A DNA stretch of 64,000 nt from Opisthorchis felineus (Eukaryota; Platyhelminthes; Trematoda; Opisthorchiida; Opisthorchiidae), in assembly GCA_004794785.1 (NCBI GenBank), contig SJOL01009480.1, forward strand, positions 280,238-344,237. The letters run 5' to 3'. Both the position numbers and the translations under genes were made by a program. Under the pieces are notes generated by a model, which did no database searches, was not told the DNA's origin, and saw only the letters and a list, made by a program, of their open reading frames with translations. Shown here piece after piece: positions 32,800 to 43,200 of this stretch (positions within the stretch are counted from its first letter, which is position 1; each line of letters begins with the position of its first letter).

Positions 32800-33500
32800 T
32801 GAACCACTGAAGTAAGGATCAAGTGATACCAACTGACTTGAGTTTCTTAAGCAGAGATGCATGAAGGACCTGTTCAAAGGCTTTCTGGATATCCAAATAG
32901 ACTGTAACAATAGTGTCCAGCATCATAGGCTGCAGTGACGGTCTCAAAGAAGTGAAGCTGACAGCCGTTGACGGATCTCTGAGATAGGAATACGTACTGT
33001 CGGTCATCTATGGCATTTGGAGCTAGGAGGGACCTGCTTAACGGGCCTCTGACCAGACGTTCAAGAAGTCGCATTAAAAGAGGGGTATGATGAATCCCTC
33101 TGTAGTTGGAAGTAGTTTGCCTGGATCCGGACTTGAAATGAGGGAGAAAAACTGATTGTTTCCACTAAGCGGGGAAGATTCCAGATTTGACTGAGTGACT
33201 AAAAGGATTTAAGACAAGGGTTTTGGCATCTTGACCACCATATCTCAGGGCGCGTGATGGTATGCTGTCGCCTCCCGGCACGTCGGAGTCCTTGAGGGTT
33301 TGAAGAACGGCTGATACATCAGCTAGGGAGATGGTCATGTTGCTAAGAGACGGGCGATCACTCTGTTGTGGAGATGTGAAATGTGCAGCAGGGCTTGTGG
33401 GATTGAGATTGGGAGGAGAGGGCAAGTAGCAGCGTTCAGGTGGTCGGCTATATTGACAGGATCGGTGACAAAACCACCGTCGGTGGAATGCAGTCAAGTA
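32800..33500 (-). pseudogene. CR1-like copy 2: linker and truncated reverse transcriptase
   Basis: The linker part reads LADVSAVLQTLKDSDVPGGD, the CR1-type V...L..L....PG.D.I motif. It continues in shifted frames to DDRQYVFLSQRS (normally Q.GF..G+S) and VYLDIQKAFEQVLHASLLKK. The last is motif A with one catalytic Asp, normally FLDF.KAFD.V.H..LL.KL. After KLKSVGIT the next frame gives WFTSHLSYRSQ, and RT homology ends there. Confidence 0.75.
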
Positions 33501-33805
33501 ACTGAGTGACTGTTTTGGGTACAGCGCCCACGGAATATGCGGCTCAATAATTTACAGCGAGAAGGGTCCCTGAGAGTGGTGCTCTCTTCATGGCATTCTA
33601 GGGATACCCGTAGGGACTCTCGGTTAGTTGAAAGTTTGCTGATGAGGAGTATTATTGAGAAGTCCCGAGTTTTCCGATATCCTCTGCCAGCTCGGCGGAT
33701 TTTAATGTCCATTTCAATAACTTATCATGGCGGGAGACATCAGGGTGAAAACTCCTAATGGGAGAAGCAAGGTAAAGAGAGGTCAATAGGTTTTGGTAGA
33801 AGATA

Positions 33806-34600
33806 TCACAAACGCGTTGAGTTTGTCGAGAGAAAGAAGTCGTTCCAGTCCCGGGAGGCCAGCAAGGATGAAAAAGCCCGCAAAATACCCGGAGTCAGGA
33901 GGTGAAAGAGGGAAGGACTCGGAGAAACAGTTTCTCCATACCTGACTGCGTTGCACGAAACGACGCAGTGATCGCTACCTGGGAAGCATGGACCAACTGC
34001 GGCCGTAGCCAGATCACCCTCATTTGAGAATATTAGGTCTAAGGTATGTTGGCCACGAGTTGGGCTGCGTACAATCTGGGACCAACCTTTTACACTAAGT
34101 TGGGCAAGCAGCGAGGCGTAACGAGTAGGACCCAAAATGGGAGACCACGAAATATCCGGTAGGTTGATGTCGCCCAGCACAAATTCAGACGAATGAGGAA
34201 GAGCGTGTGCAGTAGAGTTATTGAGGGACAAGTCGGTTATAGAAGCTGGGGAGGGGGCCGGTGGTAGATAGAGACATCTCACTAGTACAGGTCGTTTGGT
34301 CTGTTCTGTGGAAATCCAGATGGCCACTTGAATCCCTTCTAGGGGGAGTTGCACGAAGTTCTAATTTGGAATAGATGGCACAGCCTCCACCCCTTGAGTT
34401 CCTCCTGTCAGAGTGGTGGATATTATAACCAGGGATTGAAACAGCCGTGTCTGGAGTTTCAACTGAAAGCCATGTTTTAGTCACACAAATCAGACTTGGT
34501 TGTGCAACGGCGATAATGGCACGGAGAGTATGGACTTTTGGCAGCAGTGGGCGAGCGTTAAGCAGCATCATTGATAGGTCCATTGGCGAGCACACCATAC
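33806..34600 (-). pseudogene. CR1-like copy 2: APE-type endonuclease
   Basis: Two overlapping minus-strand frames give the domain. The N-terminal half has LLNARPLLPKVHTLRAII (normally NARSL..K...L), SLICVTKTWLS (normally ..ITETWL, catalytic Glu replaced by Lys) and GYNIHHSDRRNSRGGG. The C-terminal half has FVLGDINLPDISW, HTLDLIFSNEGDL and PGSDHCVVSC with the catalytic SDH. The E-to-K change in TETWL would abolish metal binding even without the frameshift. Confidence 0.8.
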
Positions 34601-36540
34601 TTAGTAGGAATTTACTAACCTCGTTCATGGTGGAGTTCGGTACTAGGGGAAACGGGCGAGGGAGGTAAGGGTACATGAAGTAGAGTTGACTAGGCGTGTG
34701 TTCGGAATAGGTCGAAGTGTATTCACCACTGGGGGTAGGGGGTGAACAGTGGGTGAAGTGGGGGTAGGGAATATTTCTGGAAGGCAGGTGTGCAGTTGGA
34801 AGGGTTTGGGAGTTGGGAAGGGTTTTGGGACATGAAATCATTCGCATCTGCAGGAGGTGTGGAAAGTGATATGGTGCAGAAAGAGGCGGTGGGTGTGGGG
34901 GGATGGGCGGCATCCGAAGATGGTCTACATTTGGGACGGAAGTAGGTGAGCAGGATGGTGGAAGCACATAAGGGTCTGAGCTGGCCGCCGGTATTTGCGG
35001 AAGTGAGGGTTTACCAAGCTCGCGGTACGTGTGGTTTGATGCACTGTCATGTAATTATGAGAAGGACGGAGCAAAGTCCAGTTATCTTGTGAAGAACAAG
35101 AGACAGGGTGTAGTTGAGGGTGCCTTATGTATCGCGGCCTTGACAATAAACATTTGAGTCCGAAGGCTTATTTTGGCGGAGGTGGAACGAGGAGAGACAG
35201 TAGGTCAGGGATCTGTGACGAGAACGAGTGCTGTCAACGTCTGGTGTAGTCAGTGCTCTGGCTGGGAGACGTGCCGCGTCAGTAGTTTCAGCACCAGGAG
35301 AGAGTTCTAGTTATCTGATGGGGGCATTTGCAGCTTTCACGAATATCGAAGCAGAAAGTCCATTTGCAGGAGCGATGGAGGGCTCAGGGTTTTGTAAGAC
35401 TACGAAGCTAGAGGCTGCTGAATAGTCTAGTGTGTGTTCAGTGCTGGGAGTAAGCACATAGCATTGAGAGTTCAAGGGTAACACGGGAGCGTCAACGCAA
35501 GTACTGGCGGTTGATGGGGCAACAGGTTCAGGTAACATTTTGGTAAGCTGCGTTTGCATTCGAGTACGGGCAGCTTTAATTTTACGGTTTGGAATTTTTT
35601 GGTAGAGGAGAGAAAAGCCTGGGATGTTAGCAGACGCGCGGCACCCTTTTCATCCCGGAGTTGCATAATTATTGGGCAGCACGTGGATGACTTCAGCTTT
35701 CGGAGTCGCCGAGCTGTGCACATGGTGTCCAGCATGCCTCCTTCAGTCAGGATGGCAGTTTTCGTAAACCCAAGCGCAAATCGATCGGTTGCGTTGAATA
35801 TTAGGACCCGATGCCGGCATTCGATGCGATGGCAAATCTCAGAAGCAATCGTGCCAATAAGAATTGACGCTTTTTCTAGATTGGTTGGGTCGCAGTGTTT
35901 AGAAGACGTGCAATCGACTGTATGGTTCGGAAGGAGGACATTTCATTTTCCATCTTGTGCAGACGTGTGCTGAGGTTTCCCATGTTTTCAGGACCTGAGG
36001 TCCTACTGGTAGTTGTGAGAAAAGAGTGTTGCCAGGTTGAGGAGGCAAAGATATGTCAGTTAGTACTACTGAACAATCTGAGGTTGCTTGGAGTACCGTC
36101 TTTGCCGGCCTCGAAAGGTGAGGGGGTTGGAAGCTGGGTCTTCTGGCTGTAAGCCGCTTCATTGAACATACTGGGGAGATAGATAATGTCGATTTGGGGT
36201 CAAGCAAACGCTTTGAGGAGGAAGACGGGAGCGGTTTCATAATAAGATACTTCGGAGCAGGTTGAGGAATAATTAATTTGGGGGAATATTGTTGAGAAAG
36301 CACTAGGGTAGCAGGAAAACTCTAGATCACATCGCGAGGGTCGCACTCAATCTTAGCCACTTACGTGGGCTGGTAGTTTAGATAAGGCTCTGGAAGCGTG
36401 GGACTGTGGCAGCACGCCGACAGGGACGATTATGTAGATAAGGACTATACGTGCTCGACAAACTAGGGACTAGCACTGACAAGATCAGGCCTACTGAAGA
36501 AGGGAGACCCGTTAGCCTTTGCGATCGCAGCTAATTGGGG

Positions 36541-36990
36541 GACCACCGTAAAAAATAGTTATCTAGTATAAAAAAATGGTTTACAGAAAGACTAGAAGGT
36601 TCCACTACACAACACTTTTGGCACGTTTGTCCACGCCAGTCGCCTCAATTTTAGGGATGCTATGCACTCTACAAATATAAGAAAACACATGCTACAATAG
36701 AATACAAGTTCTCACTCCCAAACATGGAAAATTGGTACAAACGTTCATTTTTAATTGAGATTTTCGAGGATATACCAGTCCTTTTTTGAAGGCTCTGGAG
36801 GATGCAGACAAAGAACGTACCAGCTTGGATGAAAGACGACAACAGGCATTCTCCTCTGAAAAAGCAATTAGTGGTTTGCATCCATTGTCCCATGGCTGCA
36901 AAGAAGGCAATCCTGGACGCAGAATGCTTGATGGGGAATCGAAGCAAACCGGATTTCAGGATTTCTGTCAACCTTTGCTTTCGGGCTGTC
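36541..36990. other. No gene recognised
   Basis: AT-rich transition between the CR1-like element and the coding-like stretch to its right. Short ORFs overlap on both strands and none has a recognisable domain. Confidence 0.3.
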
Positions 36991-38129
36991 TTAAGGTAGA
37001 ACCTGGAGTGGCCTATAACTATTTAAAAAATTTTCCTGAAGGATCAAGCCGACGTCCAAAGTTTGCCCCCTAGATGCGCGAAGGGTGTGCCATATCGGCT
37101 TTACAGGGGAAGCACAGAGCGATCTTAGCCTTGGCAGTAAATCGACCCATTTCAAAATCTTGGCCAACTCGAGAGGACTTGTGGAATTTCCTGCTCTTGA
37201 AAGCACGCAGACTGGACCAACCACAACTCTAGACTGCAGCTTCTCCACAGCCACGGTAGACTCAGTGCCTGCTAGCAGCTGGAATGCTCGACTTGAGGAA
37301 AACATCGCGGGTTCACGGCACCTTACAAACGTGAAATTAGCGTTATTCATTTCCTTTTCAGATGCTAAAAGCGCAGCGCTGAACTCTACACCGTAGTCGC
37401 TAGCTGTGAGCTGGATTGGGTCAGGTGTGTGGAAGAACACAGTTGAAACCACGGTAGATCATCCGCAAAAGTTAGCCTCAAAGTCAGGCAAGATCCCACA
37501 ACCGCTGGTAATTCAACCAGAACGAAGCTATCATAATTGCTTTTGCCTAATAAGATAGCTGTAGCAAGGACATTTTCGGGAGATCCTTCCGAAAATGTGA
37601 AGGTACTAGTGCCCAGGTCCACATAAGCAAAAGTGATCAGTTTGGTTGCGGATACAATCGTCACACATGACTTCGAAGGCCAAGGCCGCTAACCTAACAA
37701 CGCCTTCGCTGAGACTTCTACATTCGTCGAATTGATCATGCTGCTCGCAGACGAGCTTGGGGTCAGTACAAACACAAAACTGAAGCAACCATGGGCGAGT
37801 GAGCCGCATGAACCTCGCCCAATCAGGAAGTTGCTTGCAGAATTCGGGCTGCCGCTGTCTACGAAAAATTTCCTCTTTGAAGTGCCATCAAAGGCAATAC
37901 GACCAAGAGACCCAAAAGTGACAGAGAATCTTTGACGGCCAGATCCCGCCTGGACGCGCGAGCAACCAAAATGAAGCACGTACATCGCAAATCTCTGATT
38001 GGCGAATCCAAGGGTTAATAATGTGGCATTCAACACTCCACAAGCAGAAATTACCGGAGCGGTGAGTGGGTAAAAACCGAATTTGAGGAGGTGGAAGCCT
38101 TCCCTCAGGTTAACAGGAGGCAACGCCAA
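36991..38129 (-). other. Coding-like stretch of unknown identity, possibly a frame-broken gene or retroelement
   Basis: Four minus-strand open frames (146, 67, 92 and 153 codons) follow each other with overlaps and switch frame each time, as in a coding sequence with indels. One joint reads VVRLAALAFEVMCDD and then FAYVDLGTSTFTFSEG. This faintly recalls an aspartic-protease D-x-G site of BEL/Pao-type polyproteins, but the match is too weak to rely on. The plus strand is also open in places. I do not recognise the product. Confidence 0.25.
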
Positions 38130-38680
38130 GGCAGTAAGCTAGCTAAGACGATGTGGGGGTCCCATTCAAGCCTTGCGACCTGTTCAACCTGCTGCGCTAT
38201 CAAATGGTACAACGCCTTTGCTCCAATTTCTCGGACGCCTAAGAAATAGTGTTGAAATGCGTGTCCACAAACTGACTCAGTCTTTTTAGCAAGTTTCCAG
38301 CATTTAAAAGTCGGCGTGCCTTGAACGACCGTTCATAATCACACTTAAAGACGCTGGCTTACACCAGACGTCTTTGATGCTGAGATTTTGATAGCTGGTT
38401 ACTACAATTTGCGGGCTAACTTAAAAAGAGGGATGGCAGTTAGAATTTTTCTATACTTAAATGCGGCCTTGCACATCCTGACTGCCCTTTTTGAAACCCC
38501 TTGTGTGCCCTTTAGTGATGCACCGTGGATCCAAGTTTCATGGCGCTGGACCAGCTGTCTCCCTCTTGACGTCGTCTACAGTTGCCTCTCAAGTCCGCCG
38601 CTAGATGATCCGTTTTTCATACAAGCCTAGATCAGTTTCCATTTAGCGCCCAGTTTTTCGGTAGGTAACCAAAGTTCCCA

Positions 38681-39670
38681 GCGTCTACGAGTACAGTGTG
38701 GGTTTTAGCAATTCCTATAAATTATTGCACCTGCAGAGGTAGATGCAACTTTCTGCCATTGTAAGGGATTCACATTTTACCTCAAAGCGTGATATTTTTC
38801 CAATTCGACGTCACTGATGACCTTGAACATTGGCTCACTTAAACAAATCAGCTATACAGAGAATTTGCAGGACAACCCATTAAACACATATATTCTTAAC
38901 TATGAAAATACTTGTAAACACTTCCATTTTCAAGGCGTCGATTTTGTTCGTTGAATACTGAGCGGCATCTAATCAAAGCACTGATTTGGATTACGAGTGG
39001 CTATGCTATAAATGCAGCAAGCGGCCGGGAAAACCAACGAAAGGTCGAGAATTCGTTCAGCTGTCCGCTGTGATCCACGTAGGTACCATGTAGCTTGTTT
39101 ATTAGACACCGCGGACTAGTAGTCGCAGGTTAGTCGTTTGCGTCAGCTAGGTTCGTTCAGCTGTCCACTATGATCGACGTAGGTTCAGTGTAGCTAGTTC
39201 GTTGATTGACTGTTTCTATAGCGGTGATTACTCGGAACAGCCATTCACAGGGTCCGAAAACGCATGATATGTATTCCGTCAAGTTGACCGGTAGATACAA
39301 GGCCAAATTTAGTTACGGGAGTGAAACTCCCTCATATTTTGCGTCCAGGAGTACAATGTGGGCTCTAGTAAGTTTCATGAATTATTACAACTGCAGGACT
39401 ACCTACCAATTTCGCCCATTTTAAGGGATCCACGTTTTATCTCAAGTCGCGATATGCTATTACAATTGTACAACTTTTTTCCCGACGTAAGTGATCACCT
39501 TGAAGATTCAGTCATCTTAACAAATCAACTATAACGAGAATTTGCAGTACAACCCGCTAGACATAGACATTCTTAACTATGAAGTCGTAACCTTGAAAAC
39601 ACCGTCGTTTTTGAGACATCGATTTTATTCGGCGAATACTGCGCTGCTTTTTAGTCATCAACGGTTTTAT
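38681..39670. repeat. Diverged tandem duplication, two units about 660-690 bp apart
   Basis: Unit 1 (about 38681-38980) and unit 2 (about 39341-39662) align through gcgtc..gagtaca.tgtggg, ctgcag, aagggat.cac.ttttat, gagaatttgcag and cattcttaactatgaa, with small indels. Between them, 39052-39100 and 39152-39200 are a second direct repeat (ttcgttcagctgtcc..) with an exact 100-bp offset. No ORF of note lies in the duplicated units. Confidence 0.7.
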
Positions 39671-39917
39671 TTTAGTTCACATCAACCGGTTTCATCACCG
39701 AATACTTGTACTTTCCGCCTTATTGTTCTAGCCTTTTGGTTCCAAAAATTTAAAACCAATTATCAAGTGATGAGAATGTCCCCATGGTTCTACCTCCCCT
39801 CCGTTGTGTTGTCCTTCACCGTGTTCAAAGTGTAGTGGCTCGGCCATGCCTCCGTTGATATGCTCTTTAAAATTTGGGGAATAAAACTTTTAGTTAAGCT
39901 AACGGCCTTCTCCTTCA

Positions 39918-40255
39918 AGGACAAAAACGTGGAACTCATGAGTTGCCCAAAGGTGGGGCCTGAAGCTGACGGAAAACTATATACAGGAATATATTCTGTT
40001 CGAACGGGCTCAGCACCTCCGATCTTGACAAGGCAAAACTACACACAACTTCTCACCAATCCCATCGTTATGGAAGAGGATGTTTGTGAACTGTTGCGCA
40101 CAGCAAACCTCTCCATTCTATTGGAGCAAGATGAGGTCTATCTAAGCTTCGTGAGGGCGGCACATCTCAGATTGGCGGAACGTTTCCGCCTGAGGTTTCT
40201 TCAGTCGCTCGATTACGAAGAAGAATTCGATCGCCAAGCCACTGTACAAATCTAG
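39918..40255 (+). CDS. Candidate 3'-terminal exon of an unidentified gene
   Basis: A pyrimidine-rich acceptor (ccttctccttcaag) precedes an open stretch of about 110 codons ending TAG TGA. The encoded protein is charged and helix-rich: DVCELLRTANLSILLEQDEV, FVRAAHLRLAERFRLRFLQS, then DYEEEFDRQA. It has no low-complexity or repeat signature, and its codon choice looks more coding-like than the flanks. I do not recognise the family. There is no second exon, no clear poly(A) signal and no homology to confirm it; the open frame also extends upstream to a Met at 39860. Confidence 0.3.
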
Positions 40256-43200
40256 TGACCCCTTACCGCTATCGTACCGTACAATCTGGTATAAAACAGC
40301 CTAGAATGGATCATTTTAACCCGCCTCACCATAAAAGAATTGATACATCTGTCCCAACCTGGATTCTTTCCAAACCGTTCTTTCATTATAAATATTTTCG
40401 CATTTACGGACAGCCTAGAACAAGCCAGAGACGAAGGACTCGTACCGGACTTTTTGGCTGTTTGAAGGCTTCTTTCGAGTTGCACAGGTTTCACTGTTCT
40501 GAAAACTCGAGTCTTATGGAATTCGAAAAAAATTCTATGCTGTATTAAGGCTTTTCTACTAGATAGAACATTTTAATTTAAACTCGGGTGAACCTATTGT
40601 TCTTCTGCACTGGTCCCCATCGAAGTTCCCGAAGTCCATCGTAGAGCCGATCCTCGTGACAAGCTACTTTGACAATCATCCGGATCCTCTTTCAACTCCA
40701 TGTCTACGTCTTTCCGATGACCGGCAATTTTGGATTTTTGAGGTCTGTATGCGAAACCAGAAACACTGAGAGCGCCGCCTGATGGTAGGAACGAGGCCCA
40801 GGCATCCTATGGGTGACTGTTTTGGGGATTTAACACCCTAACACTTGAGGTAAAATTTCCGGATGGTCCGCTATAAATTCTCGAGATATTATTTGCACTC
40901 ATGCCGTCGTGTTTTGTGATATTTCAGATGGTAATGCGTATACTATGAAATGGAAAGTAGGCGAAATTGAATGCATGCAAAAATATGAAAACGTTGAAAG
41001 TAATTTACTGTCAAGCTACAGCCGTGAGTCTTGTACCCGAGCACTTGATGCCTTCACATGCTTTGTAGAAGGTTCGTCCGTGAGATTCTCTAATTACGTT
41101 ATCAGGGCAATAGTTTGTAGGCACCGCAGGGGTGAAAAACCGTAAAAAGCAATATCTGCTGGGCAAAACCGGAAAAAAATTGGTGGACGGGGAGAAAGGA
41201 TGCGTCAACTTCACAAGCTACACTGGCATTCCTGTAAACCCACTATGGATTCCGTGGACATTTTGAGGCCTCATTGAATACGGTGGCATTTTATTTGGGG
41301 TAGGGTGCTTGTACATGAACAAGGCGCCCAAGATGCTGTGGAAAAAATGAGCCACAAAGTTGAAACGTACACAGGACGGTCGGAACTCGAAGCTTTTCGG
41401 TGCATGAAGGTCATACCCACGTAGTTTTAGCATACATAATTTTACCTTTTCAGGAAGCTATATATAGCCGCCAGGAAAAATAATACTCCCAGTCAAACTA
41501 CGCATAATGGACGTAGGGCTATGGATTGTGGTGGTAGAACGAGCCCAATAGAAGCTCACCCAATAGCGTCGAAAATTCAACCGCTCCACGGTAATCGATT
41601 AACCATATGAGTATGTGACAATCCAGCAGCCACACGGTTATCAGTGACGACAGTGATGTGAGGGTGAGTCCTGTGAACGGCATACGTACAATTAAAAAGT
41701 ATCCAATGGCAATGTTCAACCACCTCGTGTTCAGCTACTAAGGAGCAAAACCAGCTATGGGAAAACAAAGTGATTTTCATGGGGCTGCTTTTGAGTCAAC
41801 GCTGGGAAGCTTCAGAAGTACACGTAAGTTGCATTGGTGATCAGAAGCCCGTAACGGAACGTTTAAGGGCCCAAAGTACCAGCCGGAGAGGTGCCGGCTC
41901 GGAACTCCCTGGCGTTTTTGAGATGCGCGCTATTGGATGGAAATTGAAAAGTACTGTTCGGTTCTTCAGTACAGATTAACTTTACTCACAAGGCGAAATC
42001 TCCGTTGAGAAGACTAGTCTTTTGCAGATGACATCAAGTCGGTTTATGTTTTACTATGGAATAGACGCGCTGCGTTTATCTCAAACGTGAAGACGGACGG
42101 CCGCATCAGCCATACGTTTCAAGATAACGGGAGCAAGCGTTGCATTCAAGAAATATACGGTATTATTTTACGGTATCAAGGCTTCTTCAAAACGCATTTC
42201 CGCTGGCAACGCAGCACGGCCTGTGCTTAACAGCATTCAAGATCCTGGTCTGCGCTGCTTTTACATGGCTCTCTGCTGAGCAACTCCTATCGGGAAGGCG
42301 AGGATTACCAAGAACTATAACTGTGCTCCAACACATTTGCCTGACCGTATAGCAAACAAAGCTGGACCATGCAGGCACCCCAATTTACCCGACTATTATT
42401 TCTATACCTCCTTGCCAGTTATCCTCACCTCCGTTAACGCGAAGGGATAGCCCCTCAATACGTACAAAGTATGTTGGTGAGACGCGTAGTTTCTGGAAGC
42501 TTCCAGCCTGTCGCGCTGCAAACAAAACAAATCACTTGCACTTGAACTGTAGTATCTCAAGCAAATGAGGTGCAAGCTTTGTTTTATTTCATTCGCATTC
42601 AACGGGGTAAAAAAATAATACTTCCTTGCAGTTGAAAGTGCCCTAATAGACTAAACGCAGTTACCCACTTGGTATTGATTTCGCATGTACGTATAGATTT
42701 TACCTGGCCTTTAAAAGGGGTCTTGATTTCACTCGATTTCCACACTATCCTAAATAGCAATGAATACTTCTAACCGTAAATAGCCGATTGTTAAGCGAAA
42801 AAGTATTCCAGTTTTTGTCCAGTGTGTGCCTCAGTAATGTGATCTCTTTTGTCTCAGAAGGGCAATACCCTATAAGCAAAAAACTAGTCTGTCATTCTCC
42901 TGCAAACTATTTATAACTCTTACGCATTCAGGCCATAAAGCAACGCTTTGTTAGACATGTATACGCAACAATCTGTTCTGGTTCCTTTAAGCCTATAGTT
43001 AAATGGCAATTTATGTTTTCTACTTGACAACGTCACACCGCTGCTTAAAGTACGTGGTCCATCCATGGACTCCCCATTAGATCATTTATCGCTACTGTTT
43101 CCAATTATCTCTCCTTTACTAATATGTGGAATACGGGCGCGACGCCACAAGTTTCAGCATTGAAGCCCCTCACCATTGCACTCAAAAACCACCAGTATCA

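Larger units (their letters stand above)
31693..36540 (-). mobile_element. CR1-like LINE copy 2, near full length but degenerate
   Basis: On the minus strand, from right to left: a possible 5' UTR (about 36310-36540), an ORF1-like proline/serine-rich region (about 34970-36303), an APE-type endonuclease (about 33800-34600), a linker and the front half of the reverse transcriptase (about 32800-33500). A 3' region homologous to copy 1 (27779-28975) follows. The RT stops just after SVGI..WFTSHLSYRSQ and passes into the 3' region, so the YADD box and thumb are deleted. The true 3' tail lies in the N gap. Numerous frameshifts make it non-functional. The 5' edge is judged only from the drop in GC. 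Confidence 0.78.

Noticed and set aside
41519..41780. Decayed retrotransposon RNase H on the minus strand (HITVVTDNRVAAGL)
   Set aside because: One TDN/TDH-like motif and spacing recall RNase H, but no neighbouring YSQIEKE-type or D motifs support it.
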